NCBI GenBank assembly: GCA_965231925.1
Contig: OZ246894.1
Location: 3,162,001 to 3,226,000, forward strand
Direction of reading: 5' to 3'
Source: Poriferisodalis sp965231925
GTDB taxonomy: Bacteria > Actinomycetota > Acidimicrobiia > Acidimicrobiales > Poriferisodalaceae
DNA: 64,000 bases
Shown: piece after piece, positions 26,018 through 34,725 of the stretch
How the letters are laid out: the number at the start of each line of letters is the position of its first letter
Position numbering within the stretch: position 1 is the stretch's first letter
Notes under the pieces: model-generated
The model's input: only the letters and a program-made list of their open reading frames with translations
Databases searched by the model: none
Told to the model about the DNA's origin: nothing
Translations under genes and position numbers: made by a program

Positions 26018-26692
26018 TCAGTCGACAACACCGACTGCAGGCACCCCGGCGGCTGTCACTACGGTGGAGTTAGGTAGATGCCTCGTCGCGCCCGAGTGAA
26101 GCTTCTCTTCGACCAGAACTGTCGCGTCAGTGCCGCCGTTAAGGAGTACCGCTGTGCACTCGCGAGTCAGCGAGCGAAGCGCAGACCCCTCATCGGTTTT
26201 GAATGTCCATCGGCCGTCGCCTGCTCCAGTGAGAGCCGATCCACTCCAGATCTCGTTGCCCTGGGCACGCTCGGTTGCCGGATTGCCGAGTGCAATTGAG
26301 CTCAATGCCTCAAGAGATTCTTCGTCCAGGCGGCCGACCAAACGACCGAGCTGGAAGGTCCAGGCGACGCCGCGAAGGTCCGTTTGGACGACGGCGTCGT
26401 AAGGCGCCCCGGTCGTGGAACTCGGGACGACGCCGTCGACGCTCGTTGCGAGTTCCGGAGCGCTGTGGACCAGCACAACCTCAGCGAAGTCAGCTGCCGG
26501 ATCGACGCCGACGACGAGGCACAGTCGCCGCGTTCCGGCTGCAGCCTCCCGGACTGGAGGCTCCACAATGCGCAAGTCGCCTCTTGCGACCCGACGCGTA
26601 GCGCTATCGCTGAACGAGCGCACCAGCTGCGGATCTTGGCTGCGGCGATAGGCCTCAGCCGCAGACTTGACGACGGCGGGGATTTCGGTCAT
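26018..26692 (-). CDS. unknown protein, last gene of helicase operon
   Basis: A 224-residue protein with no domain I can name. It begins MTEIPAVVKSAAEAYRRSQD and contains a beta-rich middle (LCLVVGVDPAADFAEVVLVH, then GVAWTFQLGRLVGRLDEESL) and a segment ...LTGAGDGRWTFKTDEGSALR. No signal peptide or membrane helix. Its ATG overlaps the stop of the upstream sigma-like gene (ATGA, 26689-26692), so it is made together with it. A recognition or regulatory partner of the sigma-like protein is conceivable, but nothing in the sequence proves it. Confidence 0.8.
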   Translation of the reverse strand: MTEIPAVVKSAAEAYRRSQDPQLVRSFSDSATRRVARGDLRIVEPPVREAAAGTRRLCLVVGVDPAADFAEVVLVHSAPELATSVDGVVPSSTTGAPYDAVVQTDLRGVAWTFQLGRLVGRLDEESLEALSSIALGNPATERAQGNEIWSGSALTGAGDGRWTFKTDEGSALRSLTRECTAVLLNGGTDATVLVEEKLHSGATRHLPNSTVVTAAGVPAVGVVD

Positions 26693-27669
26693 AGCGTGCT
26701 GTCCTCCAGTCCGTCTGGCTCATCGTTTAGCTGTGCCAGCTCTTCGAGGAGCGCCCGCGTAGCCTCGCCGTGAAGCTCTTCTGGCAATTCTGCGATGAGC
26801 TGGCGTTCGACAATCGCGAGGACCTCGGACTTGCGGTCGGCGATCCATGGCCGCGAACGGCCTGTGCGACGAGCCAGCTCTCCGTCCGAGATGTCTTGGC
26901 TCTTGCCGAGCAGGACGACCCGGTGGATGTCGTCGAGCTGTGCGATGACCTCGTCGAGCAGGTTTGGCATGGCGGCACGTTGGAACTCGATTTCTGGCGT
27001 CGACTGGGAGCGGTAGTTCTCCTCGCCTTCGCGAAGGATCGTTGGCAGCCAGGCTGTCAACGCAACCTCAAGAATCCTGCGAAGGTCGGAGATGAGGATG
27101 CCCCCGAACTCGTTGAGTAACTCCACGAGAAGGAGGCGCAGGTTCTCACCGTCGTAAACCTTCGACTCGCGTACGCCGCTCGGGTTGGATGGAATCCGGG
27201 GCACGTGCCCAATGAGCGCCACAGCGCGCTGAACCTCTGCCTCCGTGAGGGCGCGAAGTTCGCGGTCGATGCTCCGGACCTGGATAAACCTGTCCGTGCC
27301 GAGCCGAAGGGTCTCGATTGCGTCGCCTTCGAGCACCTCGTCGACTCGCATCAAGAGCCGGTCAACCACTGTCATGGACCGTCGGCGGGTCAATACTCTC
27401 CGGACTTGGAACGCAAGCAGGCGCGCCAGCGAGTCCTCGTCCGTGGCAAGGTCGAGGACGTACTCAAGCTGGTTCTCGACGAGCAGGCGCTGCAGAGTCA
27501 CCTCTTGGGCAAGGTCGCGTAGCGACTCCTCCGACCATCCCTCGCCGTGGTTGAAGGTCACTGGTGGGTACCTGCGCGCCACCCGGCCACAGACAGCGAG
27601 AAGCAGCTCCCAAAACAGTGGCCCGATTCCGTCGCGGCGGCACTCTCGCCGGATTTCGTCGAAGCTCAC
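26689..27669 (-). CDS. sigma-factor-like DNA-binding protein
   Basis: A 326-residue protein. Residues about 48-105 (SLRDLAQEVTLQRLLVENQL, then DSLARLLAFQVRRVLTRRRS) look like sigma70 region 2. Residues about 185-215 (LRLLLVELLNEFGGILISDL) may be a winged helix. Residues about 240-300 (LLDEVIAQLDDIHRVVLLGK, then DGELARRTGRSRPWIADRKS) match a region-4 type HTH. It is longer than ECF sigma factors (about 180-200), with the extra middle domain. It overlaps its neighbours on both sides by 4 bp. I infer a transcription-initiation or promoter-recognition role for the operon; direct sigma activity is unproven. Confidence 0.65.
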   Translation of the reverse strand: MSFDEIRRECRRDGIGPLFWELLLAVCGRVARRYPPVTFNHGEGWSEESLRDLAQEVTLQRLLVENQLEYVLDLATDEDSLARLLAFQVRRVLTRRRSMTVVDRLLMRVDEVLEGDAIETLRLGTDRFIQVRSIDRELRALTEAEVQRAVALIGHVPRIPSNPSGVRESKVYDGENLRLLLVELLNEFGGILISDLRRILEVALTAWLPTILREGEENYRSQSTPEIEFQRAAMPNLLDEVIAQLDDIHRVVLLGKSQDISDGELARRTGRSRPWIADRKSEVLAIVERQLIAELPEELHGEATRALLEELAQLNDEPDGLEDSTL

Positions 27670-28067
27670 AGTCGGAGAGCCCGTTGCATCTCGGCGCGAA
27701 GCGTCGATGCCGCCGGCTCATCACAGGAGTAGTTGTCGTCACAGAGAGTCGAAACGGGAACGACGACGGGAATCCGAAAGTTAATCCATCCATCTTCGTC
27801 CAACTGACAGCGGCTGAATTCTGATGCGTGATTGTGGGCCGGGTGCGCGTAGGCCGACGGGACCGATGCGGAACGCGCGAAGAGAGTGACATTTGGGCCG
27901 TAGTCGGTTGCCAAGACGACACGCCGACCGGTCCCCCCACGCTTCTCGGAGAAGAGGAAACCGTCTTCGCGCTGGACGTCCTCGTGTCGCACGCAGAACC
28001 AGTGTCCTGGCCCGTAGTTGAATTCGGGCCCAAGCTGGCGTCTGATGCTTGTCCAGTCGTTGTGCAT
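27666..28067 (-). CDS. small beta-rich protein, possibly PemK/MazF-like
   Basis: About 133 residues from the ATG at 28067; an in-frame TTG at 28079 would add four and is three bases after a GGAGG. The sequence runs WFCVRHEDVQREDGFLFSEK, RRVVLATDYGPNVTLFARSA, then CQLDEDGWINFRIPVVVPVS. The alternation of beta strands, the early RRVVL-type strand and the late INFRIPVVVPV strand recall the PemK/MazF ribonuclease fold, but the similarity is weak and I see no clear catalytic pair. No antitoxin gene is adjacent. The stop overlaps the start of the sigma-like gene (ATGA). Treat the fold as a hypothesis. Confidence 0.6.
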   Translation of the reverse strand: MHNDWTSIRRQLGPEFNYGPGHWFCVRHEDVQREDGFLFSEKRGGTGRRVVLATDYGPNVTLFARSASVPSAYAHPAHNHASEFSRCQLDEDGWINFRIPVVVPVSTLCDDNYSCDEPAASTLRAEMQRALRL

Positions 28068-28145
28068 CCTCGCCGCCAACAGCCTCCGTCATGGCCGACG
28101 TGACCCTACGTCACGTGCCCACGATGGACCGCTGCTTTATGGCGA

Positions 28146-30143
28146 TCAGCGGGGCGGACGGAGACCACGAGGAAGCGCCTGGGCGTGAACGACGGCGAGT
28201 TCCTTGTTGGCGCGAGTCAGGCTGGTGTACAGGACGCCCTGCCTTCCGACGTTCTCGGGGAAGACTCCAGGCTCCACGACGACCGCAGCATCGAACTCCA
28301 ACCCGCGAGCCTGGTCTGGGTGGAGGATGAAGACCGTCGCGCTGTCCCACGTCCAGCTGTGTTGGTATCGGCCGCGAACCCAACCGCGCCTTCTGAACTC
28401 GCCTGACAGCGGCGTCGGCTCGGTGGAGATGACCGCCACGATCCCCGTGTGACGGTTGGTGAGATCAATTGCCGCGTCGACAGCCCCAGCAGTACGTTCG
28501 CCGGCAGACACCCTCGAAACGGCGGGTTGCGGCCCGTTCCGAAGCGCCTGCTCCCCCCGTTCGCCGCGAGGCAGCAATTGGTTTGCGAATCGAAGGATTT
28601 GCTGTGTCGACCGGTAGCCCGTCTCGAGCTCGCGGATGTCGCAATACCCCGTCTCGTCGGTCATCTCAAGATCCTCGGCGAGCTGCTGCCAAGACGCCGC
28701 AGTCCAGTCAGATCGCCGCTGGTTCATGTCGCCGAACAGCGAGAGCGCACCGTCATGCTCAAGCAGCGAACTCGTGAGAATGCGCCACTCCAGGGGGCGA
28801 ACATCTTGAGCCTCGTCGACGATCAGGTGCCCGACCCACTCGCCGATCGCGCGGGGGTCGAGCGCCAATGCAACCGTGGCGAGCATCGGCAAGTAGCGGA
28901 CCCGCCCAGAGATCTCGCTCCATTTGGGCAGACCTCGAAGCCAAGCCAGAATCTCGGTGTCACCGATCTCAGATTCGTTGGCGTGTTTCATGGCCTCAAC
29001 GACGCGACGAACACGCTGCTCCATGCGACCCAACGTGGGGCCATCAGTCATCGACCTGACAAAGCCATCGATCGCCCTGCCGAGGGGCCAGGACGATTCA
29101 ATCCGTCCGATGGGTCCCGGCTTCGGGATCGACCGGAGACCGGCAACTCTGCTCAGCAGGGCTGGAAGACTGAGGACCCGAATCTCGGCCTCCGGTTCCT
29201 TCAATTCAGAGACGATCGGCGTCACATGCTCGACGTAGTGATCGGACGGTCCGACGATCGCGATACGGGCGGTCCGTTCCGCGCCTCGCTCACTGCTCGT
29301 GAGGTAGATGGCCCGATGCGCGGCCACGACGGTCTTGCCCGTGCCGGGCTGGCCCTGCACCACCAGCCCTCGGTTGCCGACGGCAGCTACAAGCTGGTAC
29401 TGGTCGGACTGCATCGTTGGCAGAATCGCACCCATGCGCCCTTGCTTCGGCAACTGCATGACCCTGACAACTGCATCAGACGCACGAAGGTCCTCGAGGC
29501 GAGTGACGATCTCTGCCGCGCTCTCAGCAACGACTGGCTCAGACGGCTCAATTGTCGGCGGCTTGTCAAGGCCTGCGTCATCTGATTCCGGCCGGTGCTG
29601 CCCTTCCTCTGTCGGCTCGACCGTTGGCCGGCGTCGCATCGGCGCCGACGGGATCTCAAGGGCACCTGCCCGGCTCTTGAACGGATCTGTGACGGCCGGC
29701 TCGATCTCATCGGAGTAGTCGACGAGATCGGCGAGGTGTAATACGAACGTCCGTCTTCCGGCTACGGATGCCGCTATGGGGTATTCCGATGAGCGGCCCT
29801 CGAAATACAGGCTCGCCGCCGGTGCAGCCCAGTTGACCGTCTCAAAGCTGTCCTTCTCCACGCGCCAGCCGGCGATGTAGAAGCTCTGGCCCATCACGCC
29901 GGAGTAGAGGTGGTCGTCCTCGAGTGCTACTCGGCCGATGACGGCGGCGGTCGCGCCGCGGTCGATGCCTGGACGTGGGAGCGCGGAGGTGGTCCACTGC
30001 TGACTCTGGACAACGGCGATCTGCTTGACGAGATGAGGCTGCTTGTCAAGCAGGCGTTCGATCTCGGCCAGGTACTGCTCATTGACCGCGCGTTCGGCGT
30101 CGAGTTCGGCTTGATGATCTTGATCGCGCGGCGTATCGGTCAT
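28146..30143 (-). CDS. HelD-like SF1 (UvrD-type) helicase
   Basis: A 665-residue superfamily 1 protein. An N-terminal charged coiled coil (residues 8-40) precedes VIGRVALEDDHLYSG and FETVNWAAPAASLYFEG, the typical N-terminal pattern of HelD, the factor that removes RNA polymerase from stalled complexes. Walker A is GQPGTGKT at 264-271, motif II is DEAQD at 443-447, then GYRSTQQILRFAN, a motif V-like DQARGLEFDAAVVVEP and the C-terminal YTSLTRANKELAVVHA. All core helicase motifs are present. It starts in a 4-bp overlap with the end of the SNF2 gene. Canonical DNA-repair UvrD is less likely given the N terminus. Confidence 0.85.
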   Translation of the reverse strand: MTDTPRDQDHQAELDAERAVNEQYLAEIERLLDKQPHLVKQIAVVQSQQWTTSALPRPGIDRGATAAVIGRVALEDDHLYSGVMGQSFYIAGWRVEKDSFETVNWAAPAASLYFEGRSSEYPIAASVAGRRTFVLHLADLVDYSDEIEPAVTDPFKSRAGALEIPSAPMRRRPTVEPTEEGQHRPESDDAGLDKPPTIEPSEPVVAESAAEIVTRLEDLRASDAVVRVMQLPKQGRMGAILPTMQSDQYQLVAAVGNRGLVVQGQPGTGKTVVAAHRAIYLTSSERGAERTARIAIVGPSDHYVEHVTPIVSELKEPEAEIRVLSLPALLSRVAGLRSIPKPGPIGRIESSWPLGRAIDGFVRSMTDGPTLGRMEQRVRRVVEAMKHANESEIGDTEILAWLRGLPKWSEISGRVRYLPMLATVALALDPRAIGEWVGHLIVDEAQDVRPLEWRILTSSLLEHDGALSLFGDMNQRRSDWTAASWQQLAEDLEMTDETGYCDIRELETGYRSTQQILRFANQLLPRGERGEQALRNGPQPAVSRVSAGERTAGAVDAAIDLTNRHTGIVAVISTEPTPLSGEFRRRGWVRGRYQHSWTWDSATVFILHPDQARGLEFDAAVVVEPGVFPENVGRQGVLYTSLTRANKELAVVHAQALPRGLRPPR

Positions 30144-33100
30144 TCGGATGTCACCTCTGCAATGCAGACCGCGATCGCCTCGACGTCCATGTGACCATGA
30201 AGACTTTGTCCGAGTCGTTCCTCGGCTTCCCGCAGCAGTCGGTCCTGATTCGACCGCTGCGCTTCTTGAAGATGAATCACCCCGGTGCTCCCTCTCTCCC
30301 TCAGAGTCTCGATGCGGCGCTCGATCTGAGCGACCTTCCGAGCGTGGGTCTCCCGCAGGCTGATGCGCCGAGACTCGACGAGGGCGGTATTCATCACTTC
30401 ACGGCGACGGGACTCCTCCTGGTGTCGCTGCCGGAGTGAACGCTCGGCTTGCCTGAGGCTTGCGTTGAGGTCCGCACTGACTTGCGATCCCCTCTGCTCA
30501 AGCTGAGACTCCGCGAGCGCAGCCAAGACCGTCGACCCCACGCCTTCATTCGTCAGGCTTCCCGTATCGAGGTTCACTGCCGCCGTCCAGAACTCGACCG
30601 TTGGCCGGAGCCCGGCCCACTTGGCCACAGCCACAAGGACGAGGTACGAGCCTGGAGTGACAGCGTTGCTCTTGACCCCAACATGGCTGAATCGTGCCTG
30701 GGACGAACCGGGGACGCGAAGCGCCGCTCGCACCAACGGATTGGTGGCAGAGAGGAGGTGCTGGCCCGTCTTGCGAGCGTGCTCCGGATCGAGACAGAGC
30801 ACCACATCTCGTTCGTCGAGCATCGCCTTGGCCAGTCCGTCAACCTCGGCTCGTGATCGCTCGCCCGCAGATTGCACGCCTCGAAGGTGTTGCTCCATCG
30901 CGGCGTTGCCTCGGATCGTGAGGAATGTGCCACTGCGGTCCACTTCGCAGTGTGCTCCGGCTGCGCCTGCGGCCCAATCGCGAAGCAGGTGGACCAACTC
31001 GGGCTGGCCGATGTATCGGCCGGACTCAAGGAGATCATTCTCCAGGCCGTCAATCTCTGCAGTATCGGTCGATGACAGGTACGAGGCTGCGGCTTCGACG
31101 TCGTCAATCGCGAGCCGCTCTTCCTCGATCGCCGCCAGCGTCTCGTTGAGCCGGCGTTCGCGTTCGGACTCTGTCAGAGAGAAGTCGAGCATTGCGCGGC
31201 GCAGATCTCCCATCCGCGACTGGAGGATCGGCTCAAGCTCACCAATGGAGTCCGTGAAGACACCGATCCGCCGATGCACTCGTTCGATGATGTCGGATTC
31301 GATGGTTCCGGGTGTGTGGAAATTGAGGACGAGAATCTTCTCCTCGGTTTGGCCGAATCGGTCGACCCGGCCGATCCGTTGCTCGACCTCCATTGGATTC
31401 CACGGGAGGTCGTAGTTGACGATTGCCGAGCAGAACTCGAAGTCGAGACCTTCGCTCGCGACCCGGCTCGCGAGGAGAATGTCAAAGTCGTGGTCGCGAA
31501 ATCTTCGCATGATGTCGTGCCGGGCCTCGCGACCTACCCCGCCGTGCATGACCGCAAGGCGAAAATCCGCGCTCAGGCGTTCGCTGAGGTACGCCAACGC
31601 GCGACGTGAGAAAGTGAAAACCAGCACTCTTCGACCGTCTTCGATGATCGGTCGGAGACGTGCAAGGAAGGCGTCGAACTTGGTGTCGACCTCACCCAAT
31701 CCGCGCGCTAACTCGAGCACGTCGGCAGGGGGACTCGTGATGTCCCACGCAACGTCGTCTTCTGTTGCGTCGAGGTCTTCGTCCCCCAGCTCATCTCGCC
31801 AGTTCACGACTCGGTCCCGGGCTGCTGGAAGGCAGGTGCTCGCGAGGCGAAGAGGCATCTGGGTCGCAAAGCCGACCGGCAACCCCAAGGCTCTGGCCCG
31901 ATCGATCTGCCACCGCTCGAATGCTGCATAGAAGTCGGCCTCCGGGCCGGTCCACTCAACGGGAATCGGAACTGCTTCTCTCACCGCCTTCCGCTCTTGC
32001 ACTTCGACTTTGCGTGTGCGCGTAACGACTGCAGAGAGCGCGTGGAGTTGGCCGATAAGGCGCTTGGCCTGGGCGATCTGAGGTGCCAGCAACGTCCCGC
32101 TTTGGAGAAGCGCCATCAGTTCTCGGTACTCCGGTCGGACCGAGACGGCGGGACCGAAGTCCAGAGATTCGACGGCCCTCAGCCGCCGAAGGCGCTCAGC
32201 ATTCGTCACGTCGACGTCGAAGAAGCTAGCGCTCAAGGCGTGGAGGACAGCGTTGGGCTCCAGTCGCTGCTCCAGGACGAATCGGTTGTCGAACTCGCCG
32301 GGAGCAAGGAGTTGGAGCAAGCTGAAGAGATCTTCGTTCCCGAGGTTCAGCGGTGTTGCTGACAAGAAGACCAGCGCGCCAGCCCAGTCGGACAGCAGCG
32401 CCCCCAGTGCGTGGCTCCTGGTTTCTGAGTTGCGGAACGCATGCGCCTCGTCGACGATGACCAGATCGAAATGCGGAGCGAGCTCAGCGAGATCCTCGAG
32501 GCCGGACCACACTCGCAGCCGCTCAAGGCTGCAGACGCCAGCAAACCGCGACGGCATGCGATCCTCGTCGATTCGTTCCAGCAGCTCATCGAGACGAGGC
32601 CGGTCGAGATCCTCGAGCTCATAGTCAAAGCGCTCACGCATCTCCGCGCGCCACTTCGGAACGAGCATCGAAGGGCAGACGACGAGAACGCGGTTGGCCT
32701 GTCGCCGGGCATCGAGTTCAGTCCAAACGAGCCCGGCTTCGATGGTCTTCCCGAGCCCGACCTCGTCAGCAATCAGGAGGCGGAGCTGGCCTGTCTCGAG
32801 AAGTCGAATGACAGGCCGGAACTGATACGCACGGAAGATCGTCTTTGTGGCACGGAAGGAATAGACGGTGTCCGTGAGTTGCTCTCGGAGCTTTGCTCGA
32901 GTGAGCGTGGCTGCAAAGCGGTCGGCATGGGCCGGGGGGCGGGCAATCCACTCGTAGGGATCGTCGTCGATCTCAGGAAGCTGGAGGTCGCGTTCAGCGA
33001 CGGTGACGGTGCGCCCGTCGACGCGAATGCGGTACCACCACTGGCCACGGTCGTAGTCGCGATCACGCACGACTGCTTCTTGTCCGGACCCCCGCGTGAC

Positions 33101-33514
33101 GGCGGCTGAGTTGACCCCAAAGAGCGGAGGGGCGATGTCGTCTGCGTCGTCCCACCAGGCGCCCATCCAGTCATAGGCAGACAGCAGCGGATGCGACTTC
33201 GCCGTCCAATCGACTTGGGCGGGCTTGGCCGGGGCGCCGCCTTCCGTTACGACCATCAGCTCGACCTGCGCTCCGTCGTCGAACACGTAGATACCCATCG
33301 GTAGTTGAGCCTCATCAGCGTTACGCCTGCGCGCCGTGGTGGCCACGGAAACCGAATCCGGGACGCGCTCACCCACGACCAACATCCGACATGGCCGCAC
33401 GGCAGTCACTTCGCGGTCTGCATCCCCCACCACTGGGTGGTATCGCAAGTATCCCGTCACTGCTTCACGTCGTCCTCGCTCAAGCGGCCACGCCTGAATG
33501 AAGGCGCGCAGCAC
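30140..33514 (-). CDS. RapA/SNF2-like SF2 ATPase
   Basis: An 1124-residue SNF2-family protein. The ATPase motifs are ADEVGLGKTIEAG (GLGKT at 253-257), DEAH at 355-358, LSATPLNLGNED, the second RecA domain with MHGGVGREARHDIM, and EQRIGRVDRFGQTEEK (about 711-726). The N-terminal ~200 residues contain beta-rich segments (WWYRIRVDGRTVTVAERDLQ) and the C-terminal ~150 residues are a charged coiled coil (ERSLRQRHQEESRRREVMNT). RapA, which recycles RNA polymerase, and DrmD of DISARM are the nearest types I know; no DISARM methylase or drmABC gene is adjacent. The start is a GTG without a good ribosome-binding site; TTGACA (33522-33527) is only 8 bp upstream, so the true start may be further in. Confidence 0.88.
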   Translation of the reverse strand: MLRAFIQAWPLERGRREAVTGYLRYHPVVGDADREVTAVRPCRMLVVGERVPDSVSVATTARRRNADEAQLPMGIYVFDDGAQVELMVVTEGGAPAKPAQVDWTAKSHPLLSAYDWMGAWWDDADDIAPPLFGVNSAAVTRGSGQEAVVRDRDYDRGQWWYRIRVDGRTVTVAERDLQLPEIDDDPYEWIARPPAHADRFAATLTRAKLREQLTDTVYSFRATKTIFRAYQFRPVIRLLETGQLRLLIADEVGLGKTIEAGLVWTELDARRQANRVLVVCPSMLVPKWRAEMRERFDYELEDLDRPRLDELLERIDEDRMPSRFAGVCSLERLRVWSGLEDLAELAPHFDLVIVDEAHAFRNSETRSHALGALLSDWAGALVFLSATPLNLGNEDLFSLLQLLAPGEFDNRFVLEQRLEPNAVLHALSASFFDVDVTNAERLRRLRAVESLDFGPAVSVRPEYRELMALLQSGTLLAPQIAQAKRLIGQLHALSAVVTRTRKVEVQERKAVREAVPIPVEWTGPEADFYAAFERWQIDRARALGLPVGFATQMPLRLASTCLPAARDRVVNWRDELGDEDLDATEDDVAWDITSPPADVLELARGLGEVDTKFDAFLARLRPIIEDGRRVLVFTFSRRALAYLSERLSADFRLAVMHGGVGREARHDIMRRFRDHDFDILLASRVASEGLDFEFCSAIVNYDLPWNPMEVEQRIGRVDRFGQTEEKILVLNFHTPGTIESDIIERVHRRIGVFTDSIGELEPILQSRMGDLRRAMLDFSLTESERERRLNETLAAIEEERLAIDDVEAAASYLSSTDTAEIDGLENDLLESGRYIGQPELVHLLRDWAAGAAGAHCEVDRSGTFLTIRGNAAMEQHLRGVQSAGERSRAEVDGLAKAMLDERDVVLCLDPEHARKTGQHLLSATNPLVRAALRVPGSSQARFSHVGVKSNAVTPGSYLVLVAVAKWAGLRPTVEFWTAAVNLDTGSLTNEGVGSTVLAALAESQLEQRGSQVSADLNASLRQAERSLRQRHQEESRRREVMNTALVESRRISLRETHARKVAQIERRIETLRERGSTGVIHLQEAQRSNQDRLLREAEERLGQSLHGHMDVEAIAVCIAEVTSE

Positions 33515-33626
33515 AGGGAACTGTCAACGTCATGGACACCAATGGCCAATCGACGGTTTCCCGGGCGAGGTGGGCCAGAGACGGACGGCAGGTCGCAGCG
33601 TGACAAGCCGGGACACCGGCAGCGGC

Positions 33627-33917
33627 CTACATGAAGGCGGGCGCGGTCGGTTCCGTGGGTACGGCGTCCGTGCTGTCGCGCACATCGACGACTCGCAGGC
33701 TCGAAATGGCGCTGACGTCCTGGATCGCCTGCTGGATGGCGTGCCAACGCGTCGGCGCTTCGCGATCGAGCTCCACGGTGCGATGTCCGACGCTGGCATC
33801 GGTGCAGCCCGCCTCGTAGAGCGCTTCGAGATTGGCGTCGTCGAGCAGGTCACACCCCTCGGTGACCAGTACGAAGTGGTGCACAGGGTTGCGGTTCATT
33901 GAACTTGACTGAGTCAT
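33627..33917 (-). CDS. orphan antitoxin-like N-terminal domain
   Basis: A 96-residue protein with the pattern HHFVLVTEGCDLLDDANLEA, LYEAGCTDASVGHRTVELDR and a helix ending AIQDVSAISSLRVVDV. I recall longer actinobacterial proteins where this domain is followed by a small HTH (AS.IAER.GRSR type), often beside toxin genes. Here the HTH is missing; the chain ends in a short Pro/Thr tail. It may be a trimmed remnant or a stand-alone domain. It sits 112 bp upstream of the SNF2 gene on the same strand and could be its first operon member. Confidence 0.6.
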   Translation of the reverse strand: MTQSSSMNRNPVHHFVLVTEGCDLLDDANLEALYEAGCTDASVGHRTVELDREAPTRWHAIQQAIQDVSAISSLRVVDVRDSTDAVPTEPTAPAFM

Positions 33918-33944
33918 GTCCCCTCACCGATTCGCTGGCACCAA

Positions 33945-34721
33945 CTAGAGCTGCAGGTAGGTATCGAGGCCGATCGTGACGCCGGGGTAGTCGGCGATTG
34001 CCTTGCAGGCCAGCAGCACACCTGGCATGAACGACACACGATCCATGCTGTCGTGGCGGATGGTGAGCGTCTCACCCGCTGTGCCCAGCATCACCTGCTG
34101 GTGCGCCACCAATCCCCGCAGCCGGACCGAATGCACCGGAATGCCGCCGGGACCCTTGCCGCCCCGCGCGCCCGGCAGCACTTCGTCCTCGGTGGGATCT
34201 GGGGCCCAGTCGCCCGAGGCCGCCGCCATGGCGCGCGCGGTCTGCATGGCAGTACCCGAGGGCGCATCGACTTTGTTGTCGTGGTGGAGCTCGATGACCT
34301 CAGCAGTCGGGAAATACGGCGCAGCGAGTTCGGCGAAGCGCATCATGAGCACCGCCCCGATCGCAAAGTTCGGGGCGATGAGGCAGTTGCTGGCGGTGAA
34401 CGCCTCCCGACACCGCTCGTAGTCGTCGGGATCGAGACCGCTGGTGCCGACCACCGCATGGACGCCGTTCGCAGCGCACCACGCCAGATTCTCCCGGGCC
34501 GCAGCAGCGACCGTGAAGTCCACGGCGACATCGACGCTCGCTGGGTCGACGGCGGCTGCCGAGGCCACGAAGTCGATGCTCCCGGTGGCGTCGCGCTGGC
34601 CTGGAGCACCGGGATCGACCCCGGCCACGAGTTCGAGGTCGGCATCGCCAGCGACCGCTTCGCAGACTGTGGCACCCATGCGCCCGCCCGCACCGAACAC
34701 CAGCACCCTCACCGTCGCCAC
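33945..34721 (-). CDS. dapB: 4-hydroxy-tetrahydrodipicolinate reductase
   Basis: A 258-residue NAD(P)H-dependent reductase of the lysine/DAP pathway if started at the GTG at 34721 (VATVRVLVFGAGGRMGATVC), which matches normal DapB length. Further motifs are DFTVAAAARENLAWC, GTSGLDPDD, APNFAIGAVLM, ELHHDNKVDAPSGTAM with the catalytic His-His-x3-Lys, and RHDSMDRVSFMPGV. No ribosome-binding site precedes this GTG. The frame stays open upstream to a TTG at 34907 and includes a copied piece of the pnp KH domain, so the translated protein could carry a 62-residue foreign leader. It is separated from pnp by a toxin-antitoxin pair. Confidence 0.92.
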   Translation of the reverse strand: MATVRVLVFGAGGRMGATVCEAVAGDADLELVAGVDPGAPGQRDATGSIDFVASAAAVDPASVDVAVDFTVAAAARENLAWCAANGVHAVVGTSGLDPDDYERCREAFTASNCLIAPNFAIGAVLMMRFAELAAPYFPTAEVIELHHDNKVDAPSGTAMQTARAMAAASGDWAPDPTEDEVLPGARGGKGPGGIPVHSVRLRGLVAHQQVMLGTAGETLTIRHDSMDRVSFMPGVLLACKAIADYPGVTIGLDTYLQL

Positions 34722-34725
34722 GCTA

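Noticed and set aside
30140..33514. DISARM system based on the SNF2 (DrmD-like) gene
   Set aside because: No DNA methylase, DrmA, DrmB or DrmC-like gene is adjacent, and the partners are HelD- and sigma-like instead.
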